Counted from the first letter of the stretch, positions 1 to 7,859 are shown. The stretch: DNA of 29,207 nt from DATIYW01 sp035517415 (GCA_035517415.1 DATIYW010000043.1:1-29207); one strand, 5' to 3'. Notes: generated by a model not told the origin, from the sequence alone. Numbers and translations: made by a program.

Positions 1-124
1 GGATGCGGCCCGACATGATGAGGAGGACCAGGATCCGGGCGGCGATGAACGTGAGGACGAACGCGAAAAGGGCGCGGCGGGCGAGGCGGTCGAACGTCTC
101 CCGGCGGTGGCGCGTCGCGGTCAT
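1..124 (-). CDS. N-terminal fragment of a membrane protein (cut by window edge)
   Basis: Reading leftwards from an ATG at 124, an open frame of 41 codons runs off the window edge. It starts MTATRHRRETFDRLARR and continues into a hydrophobic stretch (about residues 20-37, ALFAFVLTFIAARILVLLIM) ending ..SGRI. This looks like a basic cytoplasmic N-terminus followed by one transmembrane helix with the N-terminus inside. No strong ribosome binding site is seen before the ATG. It is divergent from the DMT transporter, with a 163-base gap. The family cannot be named from 41 residues; only 'membrane protein' is supported. Confidence 0.55.
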   Translation of the reverse strand, partial: MTATRHRRETFDRLARRALFAFVLTFIAARILVLLIMSGRI

Positions 125-287
125 TGCCGGGCAGCGTAGCCGAACCGCCGCCGGCGGCCAATCCGCCCCCCGGTCGTGCCCGGCCACGCCGCGGAGCGAG
201 TGCTCCCGCGGCGGCGCCTCCACGCTGGCCTCGCCGGGCGGCCTGCGATGCGACAATGCGCCGCCCGATGGGAGGCCACCAACCTCG

Positions 288-1136
288 ATGACGCGGCGCG
301 GGATCGCCCACGCGCTCGGTGCGATCGCGCTGTGGAGCACGCTCGCGGTGCTCGGGGTGCGTCTGCGCGCGGTGCCGCCGCTCCTCCTCGTCGGCATCGC
401 CCTCCTGCTCGGCGCCCTCGCCGGCGGCCGGGCGCTGCTGCGGCGACCGCCGCGTCCCGCCGTGCTCGCCCTCGGGGTCTACGGCCTGTTCGCCTACCAC
501 CTGTGCGTGTTCCTCGGCCTGAGGCTCGCGCCGCCGGTCGAGGCGAACCTCGTCAACTACCTGTGGCCACTGCTGATCGTCGTGCTGACGCCGCTCTTCA
601 TCCGCGGCGCGACGCTGCGGCCGCGACACCTCGTCGCGGCGCTGCTCGGCTTCGGCGGGGCGGTGCTGCTGATCAGCGGGGGCAGCCTCCGCCTGACCGC
701 GGCGCGGCCGGTCGGCTACCTGTTCTCGCTCGCGGCGGCGCTGATCTGGTCGACCTACTCGCTGCTGACGAAGCGGATCGGGGACTTCCCGACCTCGGCG
801 GTGGCGTGGTTCTGCCTCGTCTCCGGCGCCCTCGCGCTCGGCTGCCACTTCGCCTTCGAGCCCGCCTACGCCCCTTCCGCGGGCGATCTCGCCTGCCTCG
901 TCCCGCTCGGCCTCGGCCCGATGGGGGCGGCGTTCTACCTCTGGGACGCGGCGCTCAAGCGCGGCGATCCCCGCGTCATCGGGGCGCTCGCCTACCTCGC
1001 TCCGCTGCTCTCGACGCTCTGGCTGGTGGTCGGCGGCGGCGCGCGTCTCAGCGCGATCTCGGTCGCGGCGATGGCCCTGATCGTCGGCGGGGCCGCGATC
1101 GGGACGACCGCCCGGCCGCGAGAGCGGGAGTCGTGA
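288..1136 (+). CDS. EamA/DMT-family transporter, YddG-like
   Basis: Predicted inner-membrane exporter of the drug/metabolite transporter superfamily, 282 aa, the usual length for two EamA repeats with ten helices. The chain is almost entirely hydrophobic with short Arg-rich loops. The motif PVEANLVNYLWPLLIVV (about residues 84-100) is typical of the YddG-like branch, which exports aromatic or other amino acids; the substrate here is inferred only. The second repeat starts near residue 141 (PVGYLFSLAAALIWSTYSLL). The frame is open upstream to the window edge, but ATG 288 is chosen because GGGAGG lies just before it (270-275) and the protein then begins directly with the first helix. The gene is monocistronic and convergent with the DinB-like gene. 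Confidence 0.85.
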   Translation: MTRRGIAHALGAIALWSTLAVLGVRLRAVPPLLLVGIALLLGALAGGRALLRRPPRPAVLALGVYGLFAYHLCVFLGLRLAPPVEANLVNYLWPLLIVVLTPLFIRGATLRPRHLVAALLGFGGAVLLISGGSLRLTAARPVGYLFSLAAALIWSTYSLLTKRIGDFPTSAVAWFCLVSGALALGCHFAFEPAYAPSAGDLACLVPLGLGPMGAAFYLWDAALKRGDPRVIGALAYLAPLLSTLWLVVGGGARLSAISVAAMALIVGGAAIGTTARPRERES

Positions 1137-1140
1137 TCCC

Positions 1141-1176
1141 GGCGCGGTCCCGCTCGGAACGCCGGGACGCCGCGCC
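1141..1176. terminator. GC-rich hairpin between convergent genes
   Basis: Left arm GGCGCGGTCCCG (1141-1152) pairs with CGGGACGCCGCGCC (1163-1176), leaving a two-base bulge and a ten-base loop. It sits just past the DMT transporter stop and 40 bases from the end of the convergent DinB-like gene, so it may end both transcripts. There is no U-tract, so intrinsic termination is uncertain. Confidence 0.4.
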
Positions 1177-1215
1177 GGCGCGGCCGGACGCGGCGTCGTC
1201 GGCGTGGTTGCGGGC

Positions 1216-1701
1216 TCAGGCGCCGGGGTCGTCGCCGGACGGGCCGTAGATCGAGGGCACCTTGCCGCCCATCGGGCGGATGTAGGTGGAGAGTTGGCCG
1301 CGGTGGTGGATGGCGTCGAAGAGGAAGCCCCACAGCATCTCGCCGAGCGGGCCGGACCACACCACCTGCCCGCCCATGGCGAAGCCAGCCTCCTTCTTCC
1401 AGCCGGCGTCGTCCACCTTCTCGACCGCCTTGACCAGCTCGGCGGTGGTCTTCTCGAAGGCGTCGGCGCAGGCGGCGAAGTTCTTGTCGGGCTTCGGGTC
1501 CACCCAGTCGACCTTGTGCTTCTTGACCAGTTCGAGGGCGCCCCGCACCTCGGCGGGGAACAGCGCCGCCAGCTCCGCCGCCGAGCGCGAGCGCGGGTGG
1601 GGCCGGTAGTCGGCCTTGTCCGCCGGGAGAGCGCGGATGACCTTGGCGAAGGCCGCAGACTCCGCCTTCATTCGGGAGACGTAGAAGTCGCGGTTGCTCA
1701 T
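1216..1701 (-). CDS. DinB-fold (DinB/YfiT-like) protein
   Basis: 161-aa protein of the DinB four-helix-bundle superfamily, whose members are often metal-binding thiol transferases or stress-induced proteins. The C-terminal part matches the family well: helix 4 carries FDAIHHRGQLSTYIRPMGG (about residues 129-147), followed by a conserved Pro/Ser/Tyr-Gly tail (VPSIYGPSGDDPG). The first metal-ligand His expected in helix 2 is not evident; that region reads SAAELAALFPAEV. Only the HH pair of the third motif is obvious, so metal binding may be altered. The start at 1701 is preferred over 1719 because GGAGG lies 6-7 bases upstream of it. Function unknown; cytoplasmic (no signal or TM). Confidence 0.75.
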   Translation of the reverse strand: MSNRDFYVSRMKAESAAFAKVIRALPADKADYRPHPRSRSAAELAALFPAEVRGALELVKKHKVDWVDPKPDKNFAACADAFEKTTAELVKAVEKVDDAGWKKEAGFAMGGQVVWSGPLGEMLWGFLFDAIHHRGQLSTYIRPMGGKVPSIYGPSGDDPGA

Positions 1702-1740
1702 CGGATCCTCCAGTCGCAAGACGCGAGCATGACAACGGCG

Positions 1741-1766
1741 CCGGCCGGCGGGCGAATTCCGGCCGG
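1741..1766 (-). terminator. Candidate hairpin after the RNA methyltransferase gene
   Basis: CCGGCCGG (1741-1748) and CCGGCCGG (1759-1766), separated by ten bases, form an 8-bp stem 23 bases past the minus-strand methyltransferase stop and ahead of the DinB-like gene. On the minus strand it is followed by CGCCCG rather than a U-tract, so it is only a possible terminator. Confidence 0.3.
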
Positions 1767-1788
1767 GCGGTCGGGATCCCGGCGCCGG

Positions 1789-2979
1789 CTACCGTGCCAG
1801 AAGGAGCAGCGTCTCGAGCGCCGCGGTGCCGGCGAACAGGTCGAGCGGCACCGCGCGGCGGACGCGGTAGCCCGCCGCTGCCCACGCCGCCGCCTCGCGC
1901 GGCAGCTCGTCGGCGGCGCAACAGATGTGGAGCACGCGGACGGGGTTGCGCGCCGCCAGCGCGGCCGCGACGCCGGGCGCGGTGCCCTGGCGCGGCGGGT
2001 CGAGCAGCACCGCCTCCGGCTCGGTGTTCGGCCGCAATCGGCCGGCGATGAAGTGCGCGTCGACGCGGCCGGCGAGGAAGCGGACGCGGCCCGCGCAGCC
2101 GAGGTGGGTCGCGTTGCCGCGCGCCGCCTCGATCGCGGCGCCGGCCAGCTCCACGCCGAGCACCCGAGCCGCCGGCCGCCCGGCGGTGAGCGAGAACAGC
2201 CCGTAGCCGCAGTAGAGGTCGAGGAGGGAGTGCCCGTCGAGCGGCGCCAGCAATGCCGTCGCGTGGTCAACCATGACGGGGAGCATCGCGTCGTTGACCT
2301 GCGAGAAGACGGTCGGCGGGTAGTGCAGCTTCACCCCGGCGACCTCGACCTGGAGCCAGTCGGGGCCGAACAGCCGCTTGAACGAGACGACGCCGGACGG
2401 CCGCCTCGATTCGAGGTAGTAGTCGGAGCCGCTCGGGTCGAGGTAGAGGAACGCCGCTCGCGCGCCGAGCGGCTCCTGCTGCAACGCCTCGGCGAGCAGC
2501 TTGGCGGCGCGCACCACCTTCGCGTCGAGGGCGCGGACGTTGAGGATGACCGCGAGCGACCCGGCGGGACCGCGCACCACCGCCCAGTTGAGCGCCGCGG
2601 CGAGCGCCCGCGCCGGCGGGCGCGCGAGCCGCTCCGCGAGCCAGTCGAAGGTCGCGACGTGCTCGGGCAGGTCGAGCCGCGAGGCCGCGGCTCCGCGCGC
2701 CGGGATCGCCACGCCGGGGAACGCGAGCGCGAACCCGCCGCCGCCCGCCACCGCGCGCCGCTTGGTCGTCGTGCGGTAGCCGCGCGGGAGCGGCGCCGGG
2801 ACGACCGGCTCCGGGCGCCCCGCCAGGCCGTGGTCGCACCAGAACGCGTCGAACGCCTCGCGCTTGAGCGCGAGCTCGTCGGCGTAGTCGAGCGCGGCGA
2901 GCCGCTCGGGGTGCCCCGCCCCGGCGAGCGCCAGCCGGCGCCGGCTCGCGGCGCGGGCCAGGGTGGCGGCGAACTCCAT
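1789..2979 (-). CDS. TrmA/RlmD-family class I SAM-dependent RNA (uracil-C5) methyltransferase
   Basis: 396-aa cytoplasmic enzyme predicted to transfer methyl from S-adenosylmethionine to C5 of a uridine in tRNA or rRNA. Family landmarks are present in order: FSQVN (225-229), SAM-binding DLYCGYG (254-260), DPPRQG (327-332), the nucleophile motif HICC with the second Cys (C354) in the catalytic position, and the general-base Glu in DLFAGTAALE (E389). It therefore looks catalytically intact. The four-Cys Fe-S cluster of RlmD and an N-terminal TRAM domain are not visible, so it is closer in layout to TrmA. Whether it acts on tRNA or rRNA cannot be told. The same-strand neighbour, the DinB-like gene, lies 87 bases downstream. 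Confidence 0.82.
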   Translation of the reverse strand: MEFAATLARAASRRRLALAGAGHPERLAALDYADELALKREAFDAFWCDHGLAGRPEPVVPAPLPRGYRTTTKRRAVAGGGGFALAFPGVAIPARGAAASRLDLPEHVATFDWLAERLARPPARALAAALNWAVVRGPAGSLAVILNVRALDAKVVRAAKLLAEALQQEPLGARAAFLYLDPSGSDYYLESRRPSGVVSFKRLFGPDWLQVEVAGVKLHYPPTVFSQVNDAMLPVMVDHATALLAPLDGHSLLDLYCGYGLFSLTAGRPAARVLGVELAGAAIEAARGNATHLGCAGRVRFLAGRVDAHFIAGRLRPNTEPEAVLLDPPRQGTAPGVAAALAARNPVRVLHICCAADELPREAAAWAAAGYRVRRAVPLDLFAGTAALETLLLLAR

Positions 2980-3044
2980 GCCGTCAGGCTACCGCACGCG
3001 GCGCGGGACGCCCCGAGGTTGCCGTGTCCATCTCGGGTCCGCGC

Positions 3045-3944
3045 TCAGGCGAACTGGCTCTTCTTGAGCGCGACCTGCTCGTGGAAGTCGATGCCGGCGG
3101 CGGAGAGCCGGACGGCCGCGATCGCTCCCGGCTCGCGCGGATCCGGGGTGACCACGAGCGCACCCAGCTCGGCCAGGTACTCGATGTCGGGCACAACCGG
3201 GCGTCCCGCGCGCGCGGCGTCCACCTGGGCCTCGAGGTCGGCGAGCGGGAGCGGACGGAAGCCATGGTCGCGCCACTGCGCGTAGAGCGCGGCGAAGATC
3301 GCCTGGCGCGGGCCGCTGTCGAACCCCGGCTTCGGCGTGGCGCGGAAGACGGGGCCGGCGATGCGGAACACCTGGCGGCCGGCGGCGGGGTTGATCAGGA
3401 GGGCGAACGCGATCCACAGCGACAGCGCGCCCAGGCCGACGGTGAAGAGTGCGACCGGGAGCTCCAGCGCCGCGGTACCGGTGAAGCCCTTCACGACCTT
3501 GCAGGCGTAGAGCAGGTCGATGTCGAGCAGGAACGCGAAGAGGAGGCCGCTGAACAGGCCGAAGCCGTAGGTCAGCACCGCGAAGATCGCGAGCGCCGCG
3601 ACGTCGGTGGCGAGGAGCACGGCGTGGTCGGGGACGAAACCCCTCGCCAGCGCGTCGAGCGCCCACCAGTTGAGCAGCCAGTTGAAGGTGAAGGCGGTGA
3701 ACAGGGTGCCGCCGTAGACGTTGTGGTTGGCGAAGCTCATCAGACCGGCAAGGAGCTGGCAGCCGGCGCCGAACAGGAGGCAGAAGATCGCGGCGGTCCG
3801 GAAGCCGCCGGCGGTCAGGGAGTGGCCGAAGGCGATCGGCGTGAGCGCCGCGCAGCCGATCGCGACGCCGATCAGGCCGAGCGGCGTCGGCTCGGCGAAG
3901 ACCTCGCGGTGCGCCGGTGCTCCGATGTCGGTCTTGCGGATCAC
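3045..3944 (-). CDS. SatP-like (GPR1/FUN34/YaaH) acetate/succinate transporter with extra C-terminal domain
   Basis: 299-aa protein. The N-terminal ~195 residues match the acetate uptake transporter family: signature EPTPLGLIGVAIG (18-30; the family reads NPAPLGL), the AGLMSFANHNVYGGTLFTAF block (66-85), and six hydrophobic helices. Family members carry acetate or succinate with protons across the inner membrane. After helix 6 comes a soluble tail of about 100 residues (200-299). Its last part, DIEYLAELGALV..VRLSAAGIDFHEQ, resembles a winged-helix module; E. coli SatP ends without such a tail. The start is GTG 3944, set by AGGAGG five bases upstream; the longer frame to 4037 would add an Arg-rich, poorly supported extension. 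It lies 120 bases downstream of the Gly-rich membrane protein. Confidence 0.75.
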   Translation of the reverse strand: MIRKTDIGAPAHREVFAEPTPLGLIGVAIGCAALTPIAFGHSLTAGGFRTAAIFCLLFGAGCQLLAGLMSFANHNVYGGTLFTAFTFNWLLNWWALDALARGFVPDHAVLLATDVAALAIFAVLTYGFGLFSGLLFAFLLDIDLLYACKVVKGFTGTAALELPVALFTVGLGALSLWIAFALLINPAAGRQVFRIAGPVFRATPKPGFDSGPRQAIFAALYAQWRDHGFRPLPLADLEAQVDAARAGRPVVPDIEYLAELGALVVTPDPREPGAIAAVRLSAAGIDFHEQVALKKSQFA

Positions 3945-4064
3945 GATCTCCTCCTCGCGCGAGGGCCGACGCCGGCGAGACCTCATCTCCACGCGCAGCC
4001 GGTGGCGGTCGTCGCGACTCGACTCCGAGTGTCGCACATCCGCCGGCCGTCGCGCGACACGCTC

Positions 4065-4946
4065 CTAGGAGCCCTTGTGCGCCATGTGGTGGAACACGCC
4101 GCCCATCGACGCCGCCTCCGGCGCGTAGCGGTGCATGAGGTAGCCGGCGATGCCGAAGAACGCGGCCACGATCAGCACCGGGATGCAGGTGTGGCGGACC
4201 GCGTCCTCCCACCAGCGGTGGTGGTTGAGCACGCGCAGCCGCCGGTACAGCCCCGCGCTCAGCGCGCCGTCGAACATCACCTCGGCCAGCAGCGTGGGCG
4301 CGGTGACGATGACGTAGACCGACGCGCCGATCGCGGCGCCGATCGCGGCGATCACCGCGACGATGACGACGACGTCGTCGCCGTCGAGGTCGAAGCTGAA
4401 GCCGCCGTGGCCGCCGGCGAGATGGTGCCCGCCGGCGGCAAGGCTGGAATGGGCGACGCCCGACGAGGTGAGCCCGCCCCCCTCGGCCGGCGGCGCCGCC
4501 ATCAGCGGCACGACCGGCTGCCCCTCGGCGGCGAAGCTCGCCGACGAGCCCCCGCCGCCGAAGCTGCCGCCGCCCGGGCGGATGCGCCCGACGGCGCGGC
4601 CGACGTTCCCCGGCAGCGAGCCGCCCGAGCCCTGCACGTCGAGCAGGTCGCCGACGCCTCCGCCGTGGCTCGCCTCCGCTCGCATGCCGAGCTTGCGCCG
4701 CTGGAGCGCCAGCCACGCGCCGACGAGGAGGAGGAACACGCCGTACGCGAGGACGATCGCGAGCGTGTAGCGCAGCCACATCGTGCGCACCCCGAGGTGG
4801 AGCAGCGCGGACGAGACGAGGAAGCCCGCCGTGCCGGTCGCGGCGACGATCACCGTCATCTGCACCCGCGGCGCGCCGCGGCGCTGGAGGTAGGCGCGCA
4901 ACCGCTCGACGGTCCGCGCCTCTTCGACCGGCTCGGCGTTCGGCAT
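4065..4946 (-). CDS. Four-TM membrane protein with long Gly/Ser-rich loop, function unknown
   Basis: 293 aa; I do not recognise the family. A charged N-terminus (1-28) is followed by two hydrophobic segments (about 29-50 and 58-81). A low-complexity Gly/Ser/Ala/His loop (94-183, including GGGSFGGGGSSAS and an AAGGHHLAGGHGG run) comes next, then an acidic FDLDGDD patch. A long hydrophobic segment (191-220) and a final one (254-271) follow, ending HHMAHKGS. The third segment is preceded by acidic residues, so topology is unclear. Start ATG 4946 has a weak upstream AGGATGAG. It is divergent from gadB (137-base gap) and followed on the same strand by the SatP-like gene, so a role in the same response is possible but unproven. 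It could also be an envelope or cytochrome-associated accessory protein. Confidence 0.65.
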   Translation of the reverse strand: MPNAEPVEEARTVERLRAYLQRRGAPRVQMTVIVAATGTAGFLVSSALLHLGVRTMWLRYTLAIVLAYGVFLLLVGAWLALQRRKLGMRAEASHGGGVGDLLDVQGSGGSLPGNVGRAVGRIRPGGGSFGGGGSSASFAAEGQPVVPLMAAPPAEGGGLTSSGVAHSSLAAGGHHLAGGHGGFSFDLDGDDVVVIVAVIAAIGAAIGASVYVIVTAPTLLAEVMFDGALSAGLYRRLRVLNHHRWWEDAVRHTCIPVLIVAAFFGIAGYLMHRYAPEAASMGGVFHHMAHKGS

Positions 4947-4976
4947 CGGCTCATCCTAGCCGATCCGCCCGCGCCA

Positions 4977-4992
4977 CCGGGCGTGCGCCCGG
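4977..4992. promoter_or_regulatory. Palindrome in the gadB divergent region (candidate operator)
   Basis: CCGGGCG (4977-4983) and CGCCCGG (4986-4992) form a perfect inverted repeat with a two-base spacer. It is centred about 20 bases upstream of the gadB -35 box and about 38 bases upstream of the divergent membrane-protein start. That position suits a regulator acting on both directions. In GC-rich DNA such palindromes also arise by chance. Confidence 0.3.
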
Positions 4993-5004
4993 GCCCTCGC
5001 TTCC

Positions 5005-5033
5005 TTGACACGACGCCGGCGACACAGTACAAG
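5005..5033 (+). promoter_or_regulatory. Sigma-70-type promoter of gadB
   Basis: TTGACA (5005-5010), a 17-base spacer and TACAAG (5028-5033). The -35 matches consensus perfectly and the -10 matches at the T, A and A positions. It ends about 50 bases before the gadB GTG start. Confidence 0.65.
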
Positions 5034-5083
5034 TCCGGCGATCTCAACGACCGCATGGCGACGTCCGGACGGAGGAGGGGAGC

Positions 5084-6472
5084 GTGGTGCGGACTTTCAA
5101 GGACTCCGCGGAGAAGGAGCTGACCAGCTCGATCTACGGCTCGCGCGTGATGGCGCAGCCGCTGCCGAAGTACCGCCTGCCGGAGGACTCGCTGCCGCCC
5201 GGGGTGGTGTACCAGCTGATCCACGACCAGCTCAGCCTCGACATGAAGCCGGACCAGAACCTCGCCTCGTTCGTCACCACCTGGATGGAGCCGGAGGCCG
5301 AGCACCTCATCCGCGAGAGCATGCGCTTCAACCTCGCCAACGAGGAGGAGTACCCGCACGTCGTCCAGCTCGAGGAGCGCTGCGTCAACATGCTCGCCCG
5401 CCTCTACCACGCCGACCCCCACCAGACCGCGATGGGCACGGCGACGATCGGCTCCTCCGAGGCGGTGATGCTCGGCGGGCTGGCGATGAAGTGGGCGTGG
5501 CGCAAGCGCCGGCAGGCCGCCGGGCAGCCGGCCGACCGGCCCAACCTGGTGATGGGCGAGAACGTCCAGGTGGTTTGGGAGAAGTTCGTGCGCTACTTCG
5601 ACGTCGAGCCGCGCTTCATCCCGGTCGAGCGCGGCCGCTACGTGACCGGCGCCGAGCAGGTCGCCGCGGCGGTCGACGCGAACACGATCGGCGTGTGCGC
5701 GATCCTCGGCAGCACGTTCACCGGCGAGTTCGAGCCGGTCGAGGCGATCAGCGGCGCGCTCGACCGCGTGGAGGCGGAGAAGGGGTGGGACATCCCGATC
5801 CACGTCGACGCCGCCAGCGGCGGGTTCGTCGCGCCGTTCCTCTACCCGCACCTGAAGTGGGACTTCCGCCTCCCGCGCGTGGTCTCGATCAACGTCTCCG
5901 GGCACAAGTACGGACTGGTCTACCCCGGGCTCGGCTGGGTGGTGTGGCGCGACCGGGCGGTGCTGCCGGAGGAGCTGATCTTCCACGTCAACTACCTCGG
6001 CGGCGACCTGCCGACCTTCACGCTCAACTTCTCGCGCCCGGCCTCGCCGGTGGTCGCGCAGTACTACAACTTCCTCCGCCTCGGCCGCGAGGGGTACACG
6101 CGGATCATGCGCAACCTCAAGGCGGTCGCCGACTACCTCGCGCACGAGATCGACGCCACCGGCGTGCTCGAGGTCTTGGGCAGCCGCGAGGCGCTGCCGT
6201 TGGTCGCGTTCACGGCGCGTGAGGACGCGGGCTTCACCGTGTTCCAGCTCTCCGACAAGGTGCGCGAGCACGGCTGGTTCCTCCCCGCCTACACGATGCC
6301 GAAGAACGCCACCGACGTCGCGGTGATGCGGATCGTGGCGCGCGAGAACCTCAGCCGCGACCTGGCCGAGAGCCTCGTCGCCGACCTCCGCCGCGCGATC
6401 GCCGCGCTGCGCGGCGCGGACCCGACGCCGCACCACGTCAAGCACGCACGCAAGGGCAAGCGCCCGTGCTGA
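5084..6472 (+). CDS. gadB: Glutamate decarboxylase (PLP-dependent)
   Basis: 462-aa enzyme that converts L-glutamate to GABA and CO2, consuming an intracellular proton; it underlies glutamate-dependent acid resistance in many bacteria. Length and layout match GadB (466 aa in E. coli). Visible landmarks: cofactor phosphate region GTATIGSSEA (118-127), the PLP-stacking/Asp motif HVDAASGGF (240-248, D242), and the Schiff-base lysine in SINVSGHKYG (K275; E. coli K276). The C-terminus is His/Lys-rich (HHVKHARKGKRPC); in E. coli GadB a C-terminal His contributes to pH-dependent autoinhibition, but equivalence here is only a suggestion. It starts at GTG 5084 (tandem GTG codons) after GGAGGAGGGG. The MFS gene overlaps its last seven bases, so the two are probably co-transcribed. 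Confidence 0.93.
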   Translation: MVRTFKDSAEKELTSSIYGSRVMAQPLPKYRLPEDSLPPGVVYQLIHDQLSLDMKPDQNLASFVTTWMEPEAEHLIRESMRFNLANEEEYPHVVQLEERCVNMLARLYHADPHQTAMGTATIGSSEAVMLGGLAMKWAWRKRRQAAGQPADRPNLVMGENVQVVWEKFVRYFDVEPRFIPVERGRYVTGAEQVAAAVDANTIGVCAILGSTFTGEFEPVEAISGALDRVEAEKGWDIPIHVDAASGGFVAPFLYPHLKWDFRLPRVVSINVSGHKYGLVYPGLGWVVWRDRAVLPEELIFHVNYLGGDLPTFTLNFSRPASPVVAQYYNFLRLGREGYTRIMRNLKAVADYLAHEIDATGVLEVLGSREALPLVAFTAREDAGFTVFQLSDKVREHGWFLPAYTMPKNATDVAVMRIVARENLSRDLAESLVADLRRAIAALRGADPTPHHVKHARKGKRPC

Positions 6473-7779
6473 GCGGTCCGCCGCGGCGCGCCGGACGCGT
6501 GCTGCCGTGGAGCGTGTGGGGCCTGGCGGCGCTGTTCGTGGTCTACAACTACGTGCAGCAGGTCGTGCCCGGCGTGATCGCGGCCGACCTGGCGAAGGCG
6601 TTCGGCGTCTCCGCCGCCGCGCTCGGCAGCATCGCCGCGTTCTACTTCTACGCCTACGCGGCGCTGCAGATCCCGGTCGGCTTGACGGTCGACCGGCTCG
6701 GCCCGCACCGGCCGCTGGTCGCGGCGGTCGCCGTTGCGGCGCTCGGCAGCCTCGCGTTCTCCTGGTCGGCGGGGCCGGCGTCGGCCGAGCTGTCGCGGCT
6801 GGCGATCGGCGCGGGCGCCGCATTCTCGTTCATCGCCTGCCTCAAGCTCGCCTCGAACTGGTTCCCGCCCGGGATGTTCGCGACGCTCGCCGGCCTCACC
6901 AACACCGCCGGCATGGTCGGCGCAGCCGGCGGCGGGCCGCCGATGGCGGCGCTGGTCGGCGTCACCGGCTGGCGCGGCGCAATGGGCTTGCTCGGCGGCG
7001 CCGGCCTCGCGCTCGCGGCCGCGGTGGCGGTCGTGGTCCGCGACCGGCCGGCGGGCGCGGCCCCGGACGCCCGCGTAGGCGCCGCGCCATCCGGCGCCGG
7101 CCTCGGGCGCGAGATCGCCGCCGTGGTGTCGAGCCGCCAGGGGTGGATCAACGCGGTCTACGCCACCGCGGTGAGCATCGTGTTCGTGGCGTTCGGCGCG
7201 CTGTGGGGGACGACCTACGTAATGAAGGCGTACGGCGTCGAGACGATGGCCGCCTCCGCCGCGGTGTCGAACCTGTTCTTCGGCGCGATCGCGGGCAGCC
7301 TGTTCTTCGGCTGGTTCTCCGACCGGCTGCGGCGGCGCCGCGCGCCGATGCTCGGAGCGGCGGTCGGGGGCATGGTCGCGATGGGCGTCGTGCTCTACCT
7401 CCCCGGCCTGTCGCTCGGCGCCTTCAAGGTCGCACTGTTCGCGCTCGGCTTCTGCTGCAGCGCGAACATCATCTCGTACGCGGTCGCGCACGACCTCTGC
7501 CCGCCCGAGCGCGCCGGGCTCTCGCTCGGCTTCCTCAACACCTGCTACTACGCCGGCAGCGCGGTGTCGCAGCCGCTGGTCGGACGCCTGCTCGACTGGC
7601 ACGCCGGCGCGCGCGCGGGCGCGGGCCTGGCGGCGCTGACGGTGGCCGACTTCCGCTTCGCGCTCGCGTCGGTGCTGGCGTTCCTCGCGATCTCCCTGGC
7701 GGCGGCGCTGCTGCTCGAGGAGACGCACGTCCACGCAACCGCTGCGACCGCCGAGGCGGCGGCGGATCCGGCGCGATAG
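6466..7779 (+). CDS. MFS transporter translationally coupled to gadB
   Basis: 437-aa major facilitator superfamily protein with about twelve helices. The first half shows YNYVQQVVPGVIAADLAKAF and the MFS loop motif LTVDRLGPHRPL (about 67-78). The second-half counterpart is FFGWFSDRLRRRRAPM (about 283-298). A hydrophilic central loop (about 191-215) separates the halves. GTG 6466 lies inside the 3' end of gadB, in a different frame, with a seven-base overlap that implies translational coupling. The substrate is not shown by sequence. Position suggests glutamate/GABA exchange or export, the job of the unrelated APC-family GadC in enteric bacteria; that is inference. The C-terminus is Ala-rich and soluble. 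The next gene begins 80 bases on and has its own promoter. Confidence 0.85.
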   Translation: MLSGPPRRAGRVLPWSVWGLAALFVVYNYVQQVVPGVIAADLAKAFGVSAAALGSIAAFYFYAYAALQIPVGLTVDRLGPHRPLVAAVAVAALGSLAFSWSAGPASAELSRLAIGAGAAFSFIACLKLASNWFPPGMFATLAGLTNTAGMVGAAGGGPPMAALVGVTGWRGAMGLLGGAGLALAAAVAVVVRDRPAGAAPDARVGAAPSGAGLGREIAAVVSSRQGWINAVYATAVSIVFVAFGALWGTTYVMKAYGVETMAASAAVSNLFFGAIAGSLFFGWFSDRLRRRRAPMLGAAVGGMVAMGVVLYLPGLSLGAFKVALFALGFCCSANIISYAVAHDLCPPERAGLSLGFLNTCYYAGSAVSQPLVGRLLDWHAGARAGAGLAALTVADFRFALASVLAFLAISLAAALLLEETHVHATAATAEAAADPAR

Positions 7780-7793
7780 CCGGGGCCGGTGGG

Positions 7794-7823
7794 TTGCGCC
7801 GCGGCGGCGCCCCGCACTAAGCT
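7794..7823 (+). promoter_or_regulatory. Candidate promoter of the amidohydrolase gene
   Basis: TTGCGC (7794-7799), an 18-base spacer and TAAGCT (7818-7823), 36 bases before the ATG. Moderate match only; the position fits a separate transcript from the gadB unit. Confidence 0.4.
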
Positions 7824-7859
7824 CGCGACGCGGTCCACGGCTCAACACGGAGGTGGTCG

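Noticed and set aside
1204..5123. Very long plus-strand open frames (about 690 aa each) opposite the methyltransferase and membrane-protein genes
   Set aside because: They are Arg/Glu/Val-rich, low-complexity translations of the antisense of real genes, a common effect of high GC. No family motif or ribosome binding site supports them.
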